A DNA stretch of 64,000 bases from Ruegeria sp. Ofav3-42 (GTDB taxonomy: Bacteria > Pseudomonadota > Alphaproteobacteria > Rhodobacterales > Rhodobacteraceae), in contig NZ_JAKRGB010000003.1 of the NCBI RefSeq assembly GCF_022347725.1, forward strand, positions 248,001 through 312,000, written 5' to 3'. Positions 63,036 through 64,000 of the stretch are shown one piece after another. The notes beneath the pieces were generated by a model. That model had not been told where the DNA came from and did not search any database. It was given only the letters and a program-made list of their open reading frames with translations. A program made the position numbers and the translations under genes. The stretch's first letter is position 1, and each line of letters opens with the position of its first letter.

Positions 63036-63114
63036 GACAGACATCCTAGTCATTTTCGCTTTGCCCCGCCGCTGCATGGGCGCATAGTTCTGATCCAAGC
63101 CAAGCGGAGGAACC

Positions 63115-63525
63115 GTGCGCCTTTACACCACCTATGGAACCAATGACCTGCCACGGGCCATTCGGTTTTACGACGCGATCTTCTCTGTTTTGGAACAGCC
63201 GCGCCTTCCGGGGTGGACCAAGACCCGTGCAGGCTGGGGCACCGAGCCGGAGGCTGGAACAGGGTTTTGGATCTGCAGGCCTTTTGACGGTAGACCCGCC
63301 AACGTGGGCAACGGGACGATGATCGCGTTCCCTGTCCAAAGTGCCGCCAACGTCAGACAGTTCCACGCCGCAGGACTGGAACATGGTGGTACGGATGCGG
63401 GTGTGCCGGGCACAAGGGACTATTACGCATCTGATTTCTATGTCACTTATCTGCGCGACCCCGACGGGAACAAGCTGTCCTGTTTTTACTATCACTATGA
63501 CCCAGCGCAGGATCCGGGCGACTAA
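63115..63525 (+). CDS. VOC-family (glyoxalase-like) protein
   Basis: A 136-residue protein starting at a GTG at 63115, directly after GGAGGAACC. The VOC pattern is TYGTNDLPRAIRFYDAIFSVLEQPRL, then FHAAGLEHGGTDAGVPGTRDYYASDFYVTYLRDPDGNKLSCFYY. It may be a glyoxalase/dioxygenase-like enzyme or a resistance protein. It sits between carB and a decayed copy of the carB end, so it may be a later insertion. Confidence 0.85.
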   Translation: MRLYTTYGTNDLPRAIRFYDAIFSVLEQPRLPGWTKTRAGWGTEPEAGTGFWICRPFDGRPANVGNGTMIAFPVQSAANVRQFHAAGLEHGGTDAGVPGTRDYYASDFYVTYLRDPDGNKLSCFYYHYDPAQDPGD

Positions 63526-63529
63526 ACAA

Positions 63530-63598
63530 GCCGCCGCAAGCCATGCCGTTTTGCTGGCAATCAAGACGCTAAGCGATGTGAAATCGCCAAAAGAATAA
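63530..63598 (+). pseudogene. Decayed duplicate of the carB 3' end
   Basis: The frame reads AAASHAVLLAIKTLSDVKSPKE-stop, against [30 protein letters not shown] at the end of carB (62778-62858). About 32 of the first 41 bases match, with a gap of about nine bases in the second half. There is no start or other carB sequence, so it is a fragment, and it brackets the lipoprotein and VOC genes. Confidence 0.7.
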
Positions 63599-63609
63599 AG
63601 GCAACGACA

Positions 63610-64000
63610 TTGAATGTGCAGAGCCATCCCGTTCTTGCCTCCAGTAGCCTGACGGAACTCGGGCTGCGGCGCGAGATGAAACCGGGCCATACCGGCCCGG
63701 GCTATACCGAACACGTCTATGATTACGACACCTTCTGGTATGACGCTTTCTGGGACAAAGGCCGCCTGACGATCATTTGCCCCAAGCTGTTCGGCCTGTA
63801 TGACGTTATCCGCGAAGGTCAGTTTTTTACTGGATGGCAAACGGGTCCGGAATACCCGCCTGAAGCCGCATGAATTCTATGATGCCCTGATCATTCGCTC
63901 CTCAGACCGGCCCCAGACTCTCGGGTTCGAATGGGGCGGCGCAAGTGTCGAATCTGCGGTAAATTCCGTTCAGAAGGACTCGACCCCTAATACCGGGAAA
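63610..64000 (+). pseudogene. Unknown protein, frameshifted in a T6 tract and cut by the window end
   Basis: From a TTG at 63610 (with AAAGG seven bases upstream) the frame reads 87 codons, but the sequence after residue 72 looks non-native (TGWQTGPEYPPEAA). If one T is removed from the six at 63823-63828, the reading continues as QFLLDGKRVRNTRLKPHEFYDALIIRS and stays open to the window end (57 more codons). A one-base insertion or a sequencing error is therefore likely. I do not recognise the family; the protein is rich in aromatic residues (YDYDTFWYDAFWD). Confidence 0.62.

Noticed and set aside
62859..63598. Intact integrative element inserted at carB
   Set aside because: There is a decayed copy of the carB end but no integrase, recombinase or second att-like identity; only the trace is reported.

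Overview
The window is a chromosomal segment from a marine-type alphaproteobacterium, most likely a Rhodobacterales/Roseobacter-clade species (Ruegeria-like by eye). The evidence is a complete beta-hydroxyaspartate (bhc) cluster, DUF6455 and DUF1467 small proteins, a PutA with a divergent Lrp-type regulator, many ABC importers, and GC-rich codon use. I see no prophage, insertion sequence, integrase or CRISPR array. All assignments come from reading the translated sequence; no database search was run.

Layout. 1-4.4 kb: peptide-type ABC importer (binding protein cut by the window edge, two permeases, a double ATPase), ended by a terminator. 4.5-8.2 kb: phosphatase-superfamily protein, alpha/beta hydrolase and acyl-CoA synthetase. 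8.4-10.4 kb: ABC exporter and tRNA-Gly(TCC). 10.5-20.5 kb: a divergent amino-sugar locus. One arm runs GlcNAc-type kinase, GntR regulator, SIS-domain deaminase and nagA. The other runs murQ, a sugar ABC importer, an oxidoreductase and the importer ATPase. A matched pair of GGTATT-N5-GGTATT sites lies between the arms. 20.7-27.2 kb: PhoX phosphatase, TPR protein, Lrp-type regulator and PutA. 27.3-33.4 kb: rhomboid protease, then bhcR divergent from bhcABCD, the glyoxylate/glycine assimilation cycle.

33.4-40.1 kb: SuhB, MetR/MetF, an orphan J-domain protein, a YHS protein, a YghU-type GST, SseB and a uracil-DNA-glycosylase-like protein. 40.4-44.9 kb: KpsT- and KpsE-like capsule export proteins, KdsA and a phosphomannomutase, a partial Kdo/capsule locus. 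45-54 kb: AsmA, RimO, a small lipoprotein, a CDGSH protein facing three tandem Cys-rich DUF6455 proteins, IMPACT, M48, DUF167, nitroreductase, EI24, DUF1467 and methylmalonyl-CoA epimerase. 54-64 kb: receiver-domain protein, AspS, CPBP protease, PabC, PabB and CarB, a tiny lipoprotein, a VOC protein, a decayed copy of the carB 3' end, and a frameshifted gene cut by the window edge.

Most notable: bhcC, the aldolase of an otherwise intact bhc operon, carries a single in-frame TAA at 31955-31957. The carB tail is partly duplicated about 750 bp downstream, bracketing two small genes. The last gene has a one-base shift in a T6 tract. The amino-sugar locus looks like a peptidoglycan/chitin-sugar scavenging system that uses an ABC importer and kinase rather than a PTS. 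Two of these lesions could be assembly errors, so reads should be checked first. No intergenic stretch exceeds about 310 bases; the longest (10190-10496) holds the tRNA.
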